Assembly (NCBI RefSeq): GCF_022374895.2
Contig: NZ_CP092423.2
Coordinates: 1,488,001 to 1,552,000, forward strand
Reading direction: 5' to 3'
Source: Mycobacterium lentiflavum
GTDB lineage: Bacteria; Actinomycetota; Actinomycetes; Mycobacteriales; Mycobacteriaceae
DNA length: 64,000 bases
The notes below the pieces were generated by a model that searched no databases, was not told the DNA's origin, and saw nothing but the letters and a program-made list of their open reading frames with translations. Positions within the stretch are counted from its first letter, which is position 1; each line of letters starts with the position of its first letter. Both the position numbers and the translations under genes were made by a program. Of the stretch, positions 35,649 to 44,925 are shown piece by piece.

Positions 35649-36251
35649 GTGGACCGTCTGCAACATAAATCTTCCGAACTTCAAGCCCATATAGATCGAT
35701 TGTCGGAGAAACTTGGCGTTCGACCCATGCCTGTCGGGTTCCGGACACACGACGATCTGAACATCTATGTCGCCGAAGACGGCTCGAATCACTTCGCCTA
35801 CTACGAACGAGGGAAACTCGTCTTCGACCGCGTCGGCAGCCTCGATGATCTTCTTTATTGGTACACCCAAGGTGTCGTGACCGGCCAAGCTGCGAAATTG
35901 GTTGGCGATCGCGCAGAGCGCTTCAAGTACGAGTATCAAGTCTTGAGTCGATTCAATGCCGACTGGGCGAAAAGGCGAGTGCGTGAGCTCGCAGCACTTT
36001 TCCGCAACGGCCAACCGGAGACATCGCGTTACTTCCCGATATTGGCGAGCCGCTGTAGACCTCGCCGGCGTCACTCTCTCGGCCCGTGCCCAATGTGCCC
36101 GCCTCACAGCGACAATCCGCATGTCGGTCGCGGGGGGTTTGTCGCTCGGAGGCGGGCAATTGCGAAGCTCCTCCCACGGGAGGCCCGTGGTGCTCGTGTG
36201 CCGACGGCGGGCGGCCCGGGGATTAGCGTCGTGCGTGCGGGCGTTGGTTGA
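35649..36251 (+). CDS. Imm63-like immunity protein with aberrant C-terminus
   Basis: Residues 1-125 look like Pfam Imm63: a helical start (LQHKSSELQAHIDRLSEKLG), a strand pair (DLNIYVAEDGSNHFAYYERG), the signature LDDLLYWYTQGVV and a C-terminal NADWAKRRVRELAALFR. I assign the family from memory of this pattern. After about residue 125 the sequence becomes Arg/Pro/Cys-rich (SRCRPRRRHSLGPC) and unlike any immunity protein, so the original stop has probably been lost and translation runs on into flanking DNA. It starts at GTG 35649. A fragment of a second copy lies at 35116-35190. Confidence 0.62.
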   Translation: MDRLQHKSSELQAHIDRLSEKLGVRPMPVGFRTHDDLNIYVAEDGSNHFAYYERGKLVFDRVGSLDDLLYWYTQGVVTGQAAKLVGDRAERFKYEYQVLSRFNADWAKRRVRELAALFRNGQPETSRYFPILASRCRPRRRHSLGPCPMCPPHSDNPHVGRGGFVARRRAIAKLLPREARGARVPTAGGPGISVVRAGVG

Positions 36252-36291
36252 CGGGTACGCGTCGAGTCACGAACGACAGATAGGGGCGAGT

Positions 36292-37122
36292 ATGAAATTC
36301 GGAATCGCGACGTTCGTCAACGACGACACCATCGACACGATCTCGCTGGCACGAGCCATTGAAGAGCGGGGCTTCGAGTCGCTGGTGATCGCCGAGCACA
36401 CGCACATTCCGGCGAGCCGGGAGTCTCCGTATCCGCAGGGTGGCAAGCTGCCCTCGATCTACTACCGCACGCTCGACCCGTTCGTGACGTTGGCCGCGGC
36501 GGCCGCGGTGACCTCGTCAATCGAGTTGTTCACCGGGATCGCGCTGCTGATTGAACGTGATCCGATCACCACGGCCAAGGAGGCCGCCAGTATCGACCTG
36601 ATCTCCGGTGGACGCTTCGTGTTTGGCGTGGGCGCGGGATGGAACCTCGAGGAATTGCGCAATCACGGAACTGACCCGAAGACGCGCGGCGCACTGCTCG
36701 ACGAACGCATCGAGGCCATCAAAGCGCTGTGGACAACCGAACCCGCCGAGTATCACGGCAAGTACGTCGACTTCGACGCTTCCTTCCAACGCCCCAAACC
36801 GGTTCAGAAACCGCACCCGCCGATCTTCATCGGCGGTGACTCAGACGCCACCGTCAAACGAGTGATCCGGCATGACGCCGGTTGGATATCCAACCCACTT
36901 CCGGTGGAGCGCTTGACCAAGCGGATCGACCAAATGCGCGAGGGCGGGGGCAAGGCGGTTCCGCTGGCAACGTTTGGCACGCCGGCCGATCCGGACTATT
37001 GGGACGCGCTGGCGGGCTTGGGTTACGAGCGAGTCGCATTGCTATTGCCGACCAAGCCGCTCGACGAATCGCTTCGGATACTCGACGACCACGCCGCAAA
37101 GGTGGCCGGCTACAGCGGTTGA
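36292..37122 (+). CDS. LLM-class F420-dependent oxidoreductase
   Basis: This 276-residue luciferase-like protein has MKFGIATFVNDDTIDTISLA, ALEERG-type RAIEERGFESLVIAEHTHIP, YYRTLDPFVTLAAAAAVT, GGRFVFGVGAGWNLEELRNH and PPIFIGGDSDATVKRV. It closely resembles the gene at 56074 in order and motifs, so the two are paralogues. I chose ATG 36292; the longer open frame overlaps the Imm63-like gene. Substrate unknown. Confidence 0.88.
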   Translation: MKFGIATFVNDDTIDTISLARAIEERGFESLVIAEHTHIPASRESPYPQGGKLPSIYYRTLDPFVTLAAAAAVTSSIELFTGIALLIERDPITTAKEAASIDLISGGRFVFGVGAGWNLEELRNHGTDPKTRGALLDERIEAIKALWTTEPAEYHGKYVDFDASFQRPKPVQKPHPPIFIGGDSDATVKRVIRHDAGWISNPLPVERLTKRIDQMREGGGKAVPLATFGTPADPDYWDALAGLGYERVALLLPTKPLDESLRILDDHAAKVAGYSG

Positions 37123-37208
37123 GGCCTTGGGTTTCGTGGCGTCGCCGTTGATATGCGAAATTCGGATAAATTCGCTCGGGCCGATGATGACGGCACTACA
37201 CTCCGTCC

Positions 37209-38030
37209 ATGGAACTCGAGGCCCGAGAGTCTCGTCCTTCGCCGTTTTGGACTCTCAGAGCGAAATTTGTCCAGTACATATACCAATATTTTTATCCCTA
37301 CTTGACCCGTCGGCTTCGTTCGGACGATGTGTTGTTCCTCAATTACGGGTACGAGGAAGATCCGCCGATGGGCGTACCGCTGTCGGACTCCGATGAGCAC
37401 GACCGGTACTTCATTCAGCTTTACCACCGGACGGCGACCCAGGTCGACCTTGCCGGCAAACGGGTGCTGGAGGTCGGTTGCGGCCACGGCGGCGGTGCCT
37501 CCTACCTGGTGCGTACCGTGCACCCAGCCTCCTACACCGGATTGGACTTGAACCCGATCGGTATCGCATTCTGCCAACAACGGCACCAGCTGGCCGGCCT
37601 GGAATTCATCAAAGGCGACGCCGAGCATCTGCCCTTCCCTGACCAATCTTTTGATGCGGTGATCAATATCGAATCCTCACATCTCTACCGCGAGTTCCCG
37701 CGTTTCCTCGATGAGGTAGGCCGGGTGCTGCGCCCGGGCGGGCATTTCTTATATGCCGATTTCCGCTTCGCGGACACCGTGGCCGACTGGGAAAAGGAAC
37801 TGGCGAACGCGCCGATGACGATGCTTTCGCACACGACGATCAACGAGCAGGTCGTCCGCGGTATGGAGAAGAATTCGCAATGGTGGATACGCGCGGTCGA
37901 TCGCCTGGTGCCAGCGATCCTGCATAGGTGGCTCCTGGTCCACGGTTATGTACTGGTGTGGCGGGTCCACCAAGACATGCAAAGCGGCGGATCCACCGAC
38001 TACCGGATGTACTGCTTCGCCAAAGCATGA
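37209..38030 (+). CDS. SAM-dependent methyltransferase, phthiotriol-methyltransferase type
   Basis: The 273-residue class I methyltransferase has motif I in RVLEVGCGHGGGASYLVRTV, motif II GLDLNPIGIAFC, the acidic HLPFPDQSFDAVINIESSHL and GRVLRPGGHFLYADFRF. The N-terminal stretch (YLTRRLRSDDVLFLNYGYEE) and C-terminal GGSTDYRMYCFAKA are those of Rv2952, which methylates phthiotriol and phenolphthiotriol dimycocerosates, and of relatives acting on glycopeptidolipids. No PDIM genes lie nearby, so the acceptor here is uncertain. Confidence 0.85.
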   Translation: MELEARESRPSPFWTLRAKFVQYIYQYFYPYLTRRLRSDDVLFLNYGYEEDPPMGVPLSDSDEHDRYFIQLYHRTATQVDLAGKRVLEVGCGHGGGASYLVRTVHPASYTGLDLNPIGIAFCQQRHQLAGLEFIKGDAEHLPFPDQSFDAVINIESSHLYREFPRFLDEVGRVLRPGGHFLYADFRFADTVADWEKELANAPMTMLSHTTINEQVVRGMEKNSQWWIRAVDRLVPAILHRWLLVHGYVLVWRVHQDMQSGGSTDYRMYCFAKA

Positions 38031-38114
38031 CCCCTTGGCCGAAGAGGTTGGCAGAAAGACGGTTTCAGGCTGGGGCCGTCACCCCGCCGATTTCATCGGC
38101 GAGCGCCTGGTTCG

Positions 38115-39893
38115 TCAAGCGTCCGGGTCGGGCGCCCATCTGGGTGGGCGCACGTCTGGCCGGTGCGCCGAACGCGCCGCGGCGAGCGTCGCGGCGCGCT
38201 GGCCGTTGACCGCGGTCACCGGTGGAGGCTGACCCTTGCGCAGCGTCGCGATCAGCTCGCGGTAAGGCCCGACGAGGTAGACAGTGTCGCCGGCCTTCAG
38301 TCGGGCGTCGCGACGGGGACGCAGCCTGATCGGCCCTTCAGGCCGGGTGATCGCAATGACGCGCGTCTGGGTGGACAGCTCGATCATTTGCAGGCCATCC
38401 AGCTCACTGCCTTCCGCCACCAGCATTCCGCCGACCATGAAGGAGCGCTGCCCGACCCAAAAGGTCCCCAGCACCTGCAACCCCATCGCCGCGCCGATGA
38501 ACCAGGGCGCTGCCAGATCGACGATCGACCGCACGTTCTCGAAACCGAACCGCCGATTCACCGCAGTGCCGAGCGCGCGGCCTTGAACGCGCATGACGAT
38601 CGGCACCTTGGTATCGGCACCCAGGATCTCCAGCAAGACGATCCCGGTCTCGATGTTCTCCATGTCGTCCTTGGTCACCACCGCCACGCCACGGGCACGC
38701 TCGACGTGTGCCGATTCCAGCGTCTGCCGCATCGTCGAATCCCCGAAGATCACCGGCACGTCGAGTTCGGCGACGGTCGACAGGAACCGGTTGTTCTCAT
38801 TCGGCTCGATGACCAGGACGTCGTATCCGGCAGTGGTCAGATCGGTCACCACGCGGACGCCGATCGAGCCCAGTCCGACCACGACGACGTGGTCGCGCAT
38901 ATGGCGTGCCCGGCGCAGCCCGGCCGTTTGGACGAATCGGCGCGACAGCAGCAGGTCGGCCAGGAATGCGACCGGGAGCGCAGTGACAATGACGCCGCCG
39001 AACATCACGCCGACCGCGAACAGTCGCAGCAAAGGAGATTGTTGGGCGAAGCTGAAGTCGCCGTAGCCCACGGTTGTAATGGTCTCGGAGGCGAAGTACA
39101 GGGCGTCGATCCACGACATCCTTGGGTGCTGGTAGTAGAACCGAAACAAGGCAGTCGAGCCGAGCGTCAACAACACCGCAAAGGCCAGGGAGGGAAACAG
39201 CATCGGGTTCACGTCGTCGCGCATGGCGCGAACAGCGTCGATGACGCGTCGCACCCGGGAGTGACGAGAGCGCGTCGCGGTGGCAGGAGGCACCGTGATC
39301 CCGCGGGCCTGCAATTCGTCTTTGACGCCAATCATCGAGGTCCAGTCGCCGGCGTAGACCCGCAGATCCCGTCCCGGACATGGCACTACCTCGCCCGGTG
39401 CGGGCGAGTTCTTGCCGTGAACCACTGCCACGGGTGCGAGGTCGGCGTGGATCTCGCGCAGCGTCGCGTCGTAAGGTGCCTCGGACCCCCAGACGACGAA
39501 TTCGATGCCAGCCGTGTCGAACTGGTGCGCGTTGCGCGACAGTACTGCCTCGACGAGGGATGGCGTCGCGAGGTCGGCGACGTCCAATACCGCGCCAGGG
39601 CCGTTGACGGCGGTGACCGCTTCGCGCAGCACGTCGTTGGCCAGACGGGCCACCACACGGACGTTGGGACTGTATTCGCGTGCCAGCAAAGCGATTTCGA
39701 GATTGACGGCGTCATTGGGTCCCGCACACACGACGGCGCGGGCGCGATGCACCCCGGCACCAAGGAGATCGGCGGCGGTGTTGATCTTGATGATCCGCGC
39801 GCCTGCGCCTCTGAGCTCCTCAGCAATCGTCTTCGACAGCGGGTCGTCGCCGCTGACGATGATTTCGCGATGAAATTGAAAGACTTCGCCCAT
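38115..39893 (-). CDS. Potassium channel with two flanking NAD-binding (RCK/TrkA) regions
   Basis: The 592-residue protein is an ion-channel pore between two nucleotide-binding regions. Residues 8-190 begin REIIVSGDDPLSKTIAEELR, a TrkA-N-like Rossmann fold. Residues 230-310 hold two helices and the selectivity filter in ASETITTVGYGDFSF. Residues 330-450 are a second Rossmann fold (HVVVVGLGSIGVRVVTDLTT), and residues 500-560 a TrkA-C domain ending AGDTVYLVGPY. It probably mediates ligand-gated K+ flux. It is divergent from the glutamine synthetase gene; the shared gap is 317 bases. Confidence 0.9.
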   Translation of the reverse strand: MGEVFQFHREIIVSGDDPLSKTIAEELRGAGARIIKINTAADLLGAGVHRARAVVCAGPNDAVNLEIALLAREYSPNVRVVARLANDVLREAVTAVNGPGAVLDVADLATPSLVEAVLSRNAHQFDTAGIEFVVWGSEAPYDATLREIHADLAPVAVVHGKNSPAPGEVVPCPGRDLRVYAGDWTSMIGVKDELQARGITVPPATATRSRHSRVRRVIDAVRAMRDDVNPMLFPSLAFAVLLTLGSTALFRFYYQHPRMSWIDALYFASETITTVGYGDFSFAQQSPLLRLFAVGVMFGGVIVTALPVAFLADLLLSRRFVQTAGLRRARHMRDHVVVVGLGSIGVRVVTDLTTAGYDVLVIEPNENNRFLSTVAELDVPVIFGDSTMRQTLESAHVERARGVAVVTKDDMENIETGIVLLEILGADTKVPIVMRVQGRALGTAVNRRFGFENVRSIVDLAAPWFIGAAMGLQVLGTFWVGQRSFMVGGMLVAEGSELDGLQMIELSTQTRVIAITRPEGPIRLRPRRDARLKAGDTVYLVGPYRELIATLRKGQPPPVTAVNGQRAATLAAARSAHRPDVRPPRWAPDPDA

Positions 39894-40210
39894 TTCGCGT
39901 AATCGTTCGTTCGCTTGCCGCCAGCTAATCGCGACAGCTAGCCAACGCAGAACAACGGTAGGTGTTCCGGCTGTTCGTCATTCGGCTGTGGCTTTGCGTT
40001 ATGCGCCATGAGTACTCCGACTTCTATTTACACCAGCTTCGGCCGGCTCATATGACTATCGGGCACAACGCCGGTTAACGCCACCGGAGGAGCGAGGGAA
40101 GTCGACGCCGATCGTTATGAGGCGCAACAGGTTCGACTCGAATGCGTCACGCGGACGAAATAGTTGAGGCGTAGAAAGCGCTGTCGCGCCATTAAGCAAA
40201 GGAGCATTCC
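39894..40210. other. Divergent promoter region of the K+ channel and glnA
   Basis: No gene fits here. AAAGGAG at about 40198 is the glnA ribosome site. I looked for a GlnR site (GTnAC-n6-GnAAC) and an obvious -10/-35 and saw nothing convincing. Confidence 0.5.
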
Positions 40211-41647
40211 TTGTCCGACAAGACGCCCGACGACATCTTCAAACTCGCCAAGGACCAGAACGTCGAGTACGTCGACGTACGCTTCTGCGATCTGCCAGGA
40301 ACCATGCAGCACTTCACGATTCCGATCTACGCCTTCGACGAGAACGTGTTTGAGGAGGGCTTGGCCTTCGACGGTTCCTCGATTCGCGGGTTCCAGTCGA
40401 TCCACGAGTCCGACATGTTGTTGCTTCCCGATCCGGAAACCGCGACCATCGACCCGTTTCGTGCGCGCAAGACGCTCAACGTCAACTTCTTCGTGCACGA
40501 CCCAATCACCTTCGAGGTGTATTCGCGTGACCCGCGCAATGTCGCACGCAAGGCGGAGAATTACTTGATCAGCTCCGGCATTGCGGACATCGCGTATTTC
40601 GGCCCGGAAGCCGAGTTCTACATCTTCGACTCGGTGAGCTTCGACTCGCGCACCAACGGTTCGTTTTACAAGGTGGACGCGACATCTGGGTGGTGGAACA
40701 CCGGAGAGGCGAACGAGTCCGACGGCACCCCCAACCTCGGCTATAAGGTCCGCCCCAAGGGCGGGTACTTCCCGGTGGCCCCCGTCGACCACTACGTCGA
40801 CCTACGCGATGAGATGCTCACGCATCTGACCAACGCCGGCTTTGCTCTGGAGAAGGGCCACCACGAAGTGGGCAGCGGTGGTCAGGCTGAGATCAATTAC
40901 AAGTTCAACACCCTGCTGCACGCGGCTGACGACCACCAGATGTTCAAGTACATCGTCAAGCAAACGGCTTGGCAGGCAGGTAAAACCGTGACGTTCATGC
41001 CCAAGCCGCTGTTCGGTGACAACGGCTCCGGCATGCACTGCCACCAATCGTTGTGGCGGGACGGCATTCCGCTGATGTACGACGACACGGGCTACGCGGG
41101 CCTGTCGGACACCGCGCGTCACTACATCGGCGGATTGCTCTACCACGCGCCGTCGCTGCTGGCGTTCACCAACCCGACGGTGAACTCCTACAAGCGTCTG
41201 GTGCCCGGCTACGAGGCCCCGATCAACCTGGTCTACAGCCAGCGCAATCGGTCGGCCTGCGTACGTATCCCCATTACCGGCACCAACCCCAAGACCAAAC
41301 GGCTGGAGTTCCGCTGCCCCGACTCGTCGGGAAACCCGTATCTGTCGTTCGCTGCCCAACTGATGGCGGGCCTGGACGGGATCAAACACAAGATCGAGCC
41401 CCCACCGCCGGTCGACAAGGACCTCTACGAGCTGCCGCCCGACGAGGCCGCGGAGATTCCGCAGGCTCCCACCCAGCTGGCGGCGGTGATCGACCGGCTG
41501 GAGGAGGACAGTGAATACCTCACCGAAGGAGGCGTTTTCACACCCGACCTGATCGAGACGTGGATCAACTACAAGCGCGACTACGAACTTGCGCCCTTCA
41601 ACCTCCGGCCGACCCCCTACGAGTTCGAGCTCTACTACGACGTCTGA
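40211..41647 (+). CDS. glnA: Type I glutamine synthetase
   Basis: The enzyme makes glutamine from glutamate, ammonia and ATP as a dodecamer. The 478-residue length equals that of M. tuberculosis GlnA1, with [78 protein letters not shown] and [20 protein letters not shown]. Tyr in [12 protein letters not shown] is the adenylylation site, so activity is probably controlled by GlnE. The start is TTG 40211. It lies outside the usual glnA1-glnE-glnA2 region and differs from remembered GlnA1 at roughly one residue in six, so it may be a second copy. Confidence 0.92.
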   Translation: MSDKTPDDIFKLAKDQNVEYVDVRFCDLPGTMQHFTIPIYAFDENVFEEGLAFDGSSIRGFQSIHESDMLLLPDPETATIDPFRARKTLNVNFFVHDPITFEVYSRDPRNVARKAENYLISSGIADIAYFGPEAEFYIFDSVSFDSRTNGSFYKVDATSGWWNTGEANESDGTPNLGYKVRPKGGYFPVAPVDHYVDLRDEMLTHLTNAGFALEKGHHEVGSGGQAEINYKFNTLLHAADDHQMFKYIVKQTAWQAGKTVTFMPKPLFGDNGSGMHCHQSLWRDGIPLMYDDTGYAGLSDTARHYIGGLLYHAPSLLAFTNPTVNSYKRLVPGYEAPINLVYSQRNRSACVRIPITGTNPKTKRLEFRCPDSSGNPYLSFAAQLMAGLDGIKHKIEPPPPVDKDLYELPPDEAAEIPQAPTQLAAVIDRLEEDSEYLTEGGVFTPDLIETWINYKRDYELAPFNLRPTPYEFELYYDV

Positions 41648-41664
41648 ACCGGTCGAGTGTTCGC

Positions 41665-43380
41665 TCAGGCACGCTCTTCGCGTCGCATCCGCCACCACGC
41701 GAAGCCGGCGAAGGCCGCGGCCAGCACTGCCAACATGGTCATGTCGAAAAGCCATGTCGACGCGGCGCGGTGCCAGTGGGAATCGTCGGCTATTCCGACG
41801 ACCAGGTGAGTCAGGTCCGCCGTCGATGCGGCGGCCGCGAAGCCCCATCGCCCGGGCGTGAACCAGGCGAGGGTCTCGAATAGCGGCCGGCCGGTCACCG
41901 GTATGAACCCGCCGGCGAGCACCAGTTGGGCCATCAGCGTCATCGCCAACAGCACGATGACCTGATCGCTGGTACGCGCGAACGCCGAAATCGCAAGTCC
42001 CGCGACCATCGCCGCCACGCACGTTGCGGCGACGCCAACGAACAGCTCCAGCATCGGGCTGCCCAATGCTGACGCACCTGACGGCCCTGGCTTGCCGATC
42101 CCTGGTGCGGTGACAATCAGAACCAGGATCGCCGACTGCATCGTCGCAACCCCGCCGAACACCATGATCTTCGCCAAAAGGTATGCGGTGGATGATAATC
42201 CGGCGCCGTGTTCGCGACGGAAGATCGGACGTTCACCGACGAGGTCGCGCGCGGTGAGCGTGATGCCCATCAGGATTGCCGCGAAGCTCGTCAAGGCAAT
42301 GACATGCTTGGCCTCCAGCGGCACAGCGCCGTCTGCGTGGCCGAGTCCGGCGTGACCGGCGACGGTCAGTGGCAGCAGCCCGACGATGAACGGTAGTACG
42401 GCGATGAAGGCGAAGTAGCCGCGGTTGGCGACAAGGAGCCGGACCTGCCGGCGCACGAGCGTTGATAACTGACGCCACAGGCCAGCACGCGCGGCTTCAA
42501 CCCGCTCTGCGGGCGGCGCGTAAATGAGCTGTAGCGCAGTCATTTCCCCCCGCGACCCGATGCCTTCCATGAAGCGGCGTCGAACGCCGTCGGGATCGGC
42601 GCATACGATGTTGAAGATGTCGGCCCAGTCGTTGGTTCCGATCGCAGATCCGATCTCGTTCGGGTGACCGCAGAACGCGGTCTTGCCGCCGGGCGCCAGC
42701 AGCAGAACCTGGTCGCACACATCGAGGAACGTCAACGAATGCGTCACCACCACGATCACGCGACCCGCGTCGGCGAGCCGGCGCAGCATCGTCATGACAG
42801 CGCGGTCCAGCGCCGGATCCAGCCCTGTGGTGGGTTCGTCGAGCACTAGGAGCGAGGGATGTGTCAACAGCTCCAAGGCAATTGAGACGCGTTTGCGCTG
42901 CCCGCCCGACAGGTTTTCGATGCGGGTCGCGACGTGAGCTGTCAGCTCGAGTTCCTCGAGTACCGACGCGATCATTCGGCGGCGATCGCAGGCGGCCACG
43001 CCGGCGGGCATCCGCAGTTCCGCCGCGAACTCCAGCGCCTGGCTGACGGTCAGCCGACCGTGCACGACGTCGTCTTGTGGCACCATCCCGATCCGGTGGC
43101 GCAACGACGCGCCTGCTGCGTGGAGGTCACGACCGTCCAACGACACCGCGCCGTTGTTCGGACGTGCGGCTCCGGTGATCACTCTGGCGAGCGTGGACTT
43201 GCCCGCACCCGAAGGGCCGATCACCGCCGTCAACGTACCTGGCCGTGCTGTGAACGAAACTCTGTCCAGCGCAACGATATTGCGCTCGAGCATGAGGCTC
43301 ACGTCGCGTACGTCGAGGCCGCCGACCCGGGTGACCGGTGGGATGCGGACGGCGAATGTGGGCACCACAGAACAGGTCAT
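41665..43380 (-). CDS. ABC transporter, fused ATPase-permease (ABC-2 type)
   Basis: The 571-residue half-transporter has an N-terminal ATPase (Walker A GPSGAGKST, signature LSGGQRKRV, Walker B LLVLDEPTTGLDP, switch His in VVVTHSL) and a C-terminal ABC-2 membrane domain with about six helices (FAFIAVLPFIVGLLPLTVAG, HVIALTSFAAILMGITLTAR, MTMLAVLAAAFAGFAWWRM). This is the ABCG-like order of Rv1747, but without its FHA domains. It starts nine bases behind the cytidylyltransferase gene, as the last of four genes for phospholipid-type synthesis, which suggests it exports their product. Confidence 0.88.
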   Translation of the reverse strand: MTCSVVPTFAVRIPPVTRVGGLDVRDVSLMLERNIVALDRVSFTARPGTLTAVIGPSGAGKSTLARVITGAARPNNGAVSLDGRDLHAAGASLRHRIGMVPQDDVVHGRLTVSQALEFAAELRMPAGVAACDRRRMIASVLEELELTAHVATRIENLSGGQRKRVSIALELLTHPSLLVLDEPTTGLDPALDRAVMTMLRRLADAGRVIVVVTHSLTFLDVCDQVLLLAPGGKTAFCGHPNEIGSAIGTNDWADIFNIVCADPDGVRRRFMEGIGSRGEMTALQLIYAPPAERVEAARAGLWRQLSTLVRRQVRLLVANRGYFAFIAVLPFIVGLLPLTVAGHAGLGHADGAVPLEAKHVIALTSFAAILMGITLTARDLVGERPIFRREHGAGLSSTAYLLAKIMVFGGVATMQSAILVLIVTAPGIGKPGPSGASALGSPMLELFVGVAATCVAAMVAGLAISAFARTSDQVIVLLAMTLMAQLVLAGGFIPVTGRPLFETLAWFTPGRWGFAAAASTADLTHLVVGIADDSHWHRAASTWLFDMTMLAVLAAAFAGFAWWRMRREERA

Positions 43381-43388
43381 CTGATTCC

Positions 43389-44297
43389 TTATCCGAGTAG
43401 GTAGGCCAGCGGGAGTACCAGCAGCAACGAGTCGATCCGATCGAGCAGGCCGCCGAAGCCGGGCAGCCAGCAGCCGGCATCCTTCACCTGGGCCTGCCGC
43501 TTAAGCATCGACTCCAGCAGGTCGCCGAAAAGGCCACCGAGGGATACGGCGACAAGCAGCCCGATCGAAATCGTGCCTAGCAGCGAGAGCACGACGAACG
43601 CCCCGATGATCGCTCCGACCATCCCGCCAACCGTCTTGTTGGGGCTTAGTGGGGACAACGGACGACGCGCCCAAGCCATGCGGCGCAACCCCTTTCCGCC
43701 ACACCAGGCGGCGACGTCCGTGGCCGCGACGGCGAAGCACAGTAGATACGCGTCCGGCCACACCATCACGAGGTGTGACAACGACCAGCAGATCCACACC
43801 GATCCGAAACCGGCGAAAGCCGTGCGCTTAGCGCCGTGATCGACGTCGCCGCCGAGCACCGACGGGACCGCGCATAGCAACACGACGACCGGCGCGAGCT
43901 GCAACAGCGCCGGGCGCCACCAGGCCGCGATCGGGTACAGCACCGCCAACGCCACGAGCAGGTAGGTATCCAGTCGCCGCAGCCTTACCAATCGCGCGTA
44001 TTCGGTCACCGCGACCACTGCCAGGGCCGCGGCCAACGCGGCGGTGGTGCCGTGGCCGATCCACACCGGGACGCCGACCGCGGGCGCGATCAGCGCCCAG
44101 GTGCGCCACTTCTGGATCAGCTCCCGCTTGCGGGAGATCAGGACGACGATGCCGGCCAGGGCCAGTATCGCCACCGTGACCCACAGGAGAAACACGGCCC
44201 GGGAGTAGAGGTGGATGTGCAGCGGACCCAGGTCTACGTCCAGCGGCATCCGCCGATCCCGGCGGACGAAGGACAGGTAATTCTCGATGATCGCCAT
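43389..44297 (-). CDS. Phosphatidate cytidylyltransferase (CdsA-like)
   Basis: CDP-diacylglycerol synthases activate phosphatidic acid with CTP. The 302-residue protein has about eight hydrophobic segments and the CDS signature near its end: GDLLESMLKRQAQVKD followed by LPGFGGLLDRIDSLL. The usual His of PGHGG is Phe here, while the DRIDS acidic metal site is kept. NKTVGGMVGAI and DVAAWCGGKGLRRM are also typical. I chose ATG 44297; a longer frame overlaps the acyltransferase. It sits between the acyltransferase and the ABC transporter. Confidence 0.85.
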   Translation of the reverse strand: MAIIENYLSFVRRDRRMPLDVDLGPLHIHLYSRAVFLLWVTVAILALAGIVVLISRKRELIQKWRTWALIAPAVGVPVWIGHGTTAALAAALAVVAVTEYARLVRLRRLDTYLLVALAVLYPIAAWWRPALLQLAPVVVLLCAVPSVLGGDVDHGAKRTAFAGFGSVWICWSLSHLVMVWPDAYLLCFAVAATDVAAWCGGKGLRRMAWARRPLSPLSPNKTVGGMVGAIIGAFVVLSLLGTISIGLLVAVSLGGLFGDLLESMLKRQAQVKDAGCWLPGFGGLLDRIDSLLLVLPLAYLLG

Positions 44298-44298
44298 G

Positions 44299-44925
44299 TC
44301 AGGACGCGAGGGCGTAGCGGTCGGGAACGGCGCCCTCGTGCAAGGCCAGCACGTGCGCCCGCAGTTGCGGGGCCGACGTGGTGTGCGGGTCCAGCGGCGC
44401 ACCCACATGGACGTGCATCGGGGCGGGGGAGTAGCGGCCGTCCTTGGGCAGCACGTCGGCGGTCCCCGTGATCGCGATGGGAACGATAGGCACATCGCAG
44501 TCGCGTGCCAATCGTATTGCGCCGGAACGGAACTCGCCGACGGTGCCGTCGGTCGAGCGGGTTCCCTCAGGGTAGATGACGACGGTGCGTCCGGCCTTGA
44601 GCGCGGGGCCGGCCGCAGCGAGCAGCGCGGCATAGGTGCCGTCACCAGACCGCCGGACCGGCAGGATCCCCGCGAGTGATGTCGCGACGAAGCGCCGCAC
44701 GGGCACGTCGAACCAGTAGTCGGCCGCCGCGCCGAACACCGGCCGGGTCGTCGGCGGAAGCGCCGCCAGCAGCACCGCGGTGTCGGCATGCGAGCTGTGG
44801 TTTGCCACGACCACGCAACCACCCGTGGTGTTCCAGCGCCCGCTCACTGTCAGTCCACCCGAGGCGGTGCACACGACGCGCCAGAGCCAGTGCCGCAGCA
44901 CGCTCGGCATCGGGTTCCCGGTCAT
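44299..44925 (-). CDS. 1-acylglycerol-3-phosphate acyltransferase family protein
   Basis: This 208-residue PlsC-type acyltransferase has the catalytic HX4D block in VVVANHSSHADTAVLLAALP and the second block in VVIYPEGTRSTDGTVGEF. It adds an acyl chain to a lysophosphatidate-like acceptor. The C-terminal block VPIVPIAITGTADVLPKDGR is the usual third motif. It starts at ATG 44925, overlapping the CDP-alcohol transferase stop by four bases, so the three genes are translationally coupled: acylation, CTP activation and head-group transfer. Confidence 0.88.
   Translation of the reverse strand: MTGNPMPSVLRHWLWRVVCTASGGLTVSGRWNTTGGCVVVANHSSHADTAVLLAALPPTTRPVFGAAADYWFDVPVRRFVATSLAGILPVRRSGDGTYAALLAAAGPALKAGRTVVIYPEGTRSTDGTVGEFRSGAIRLARDCDVPIVPIAITGTADVLPKDGRYSPAPMHVHVGAPLDPHTTSAPQLRAHVLALHEGAVPDRYALAS

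Noticed and set aside
38163..39902. 579-codon open frame on the forward strand
   Set aside because: It is the antisense shadow of the K+ channel gene; composition-driven, with no recognisable domains.
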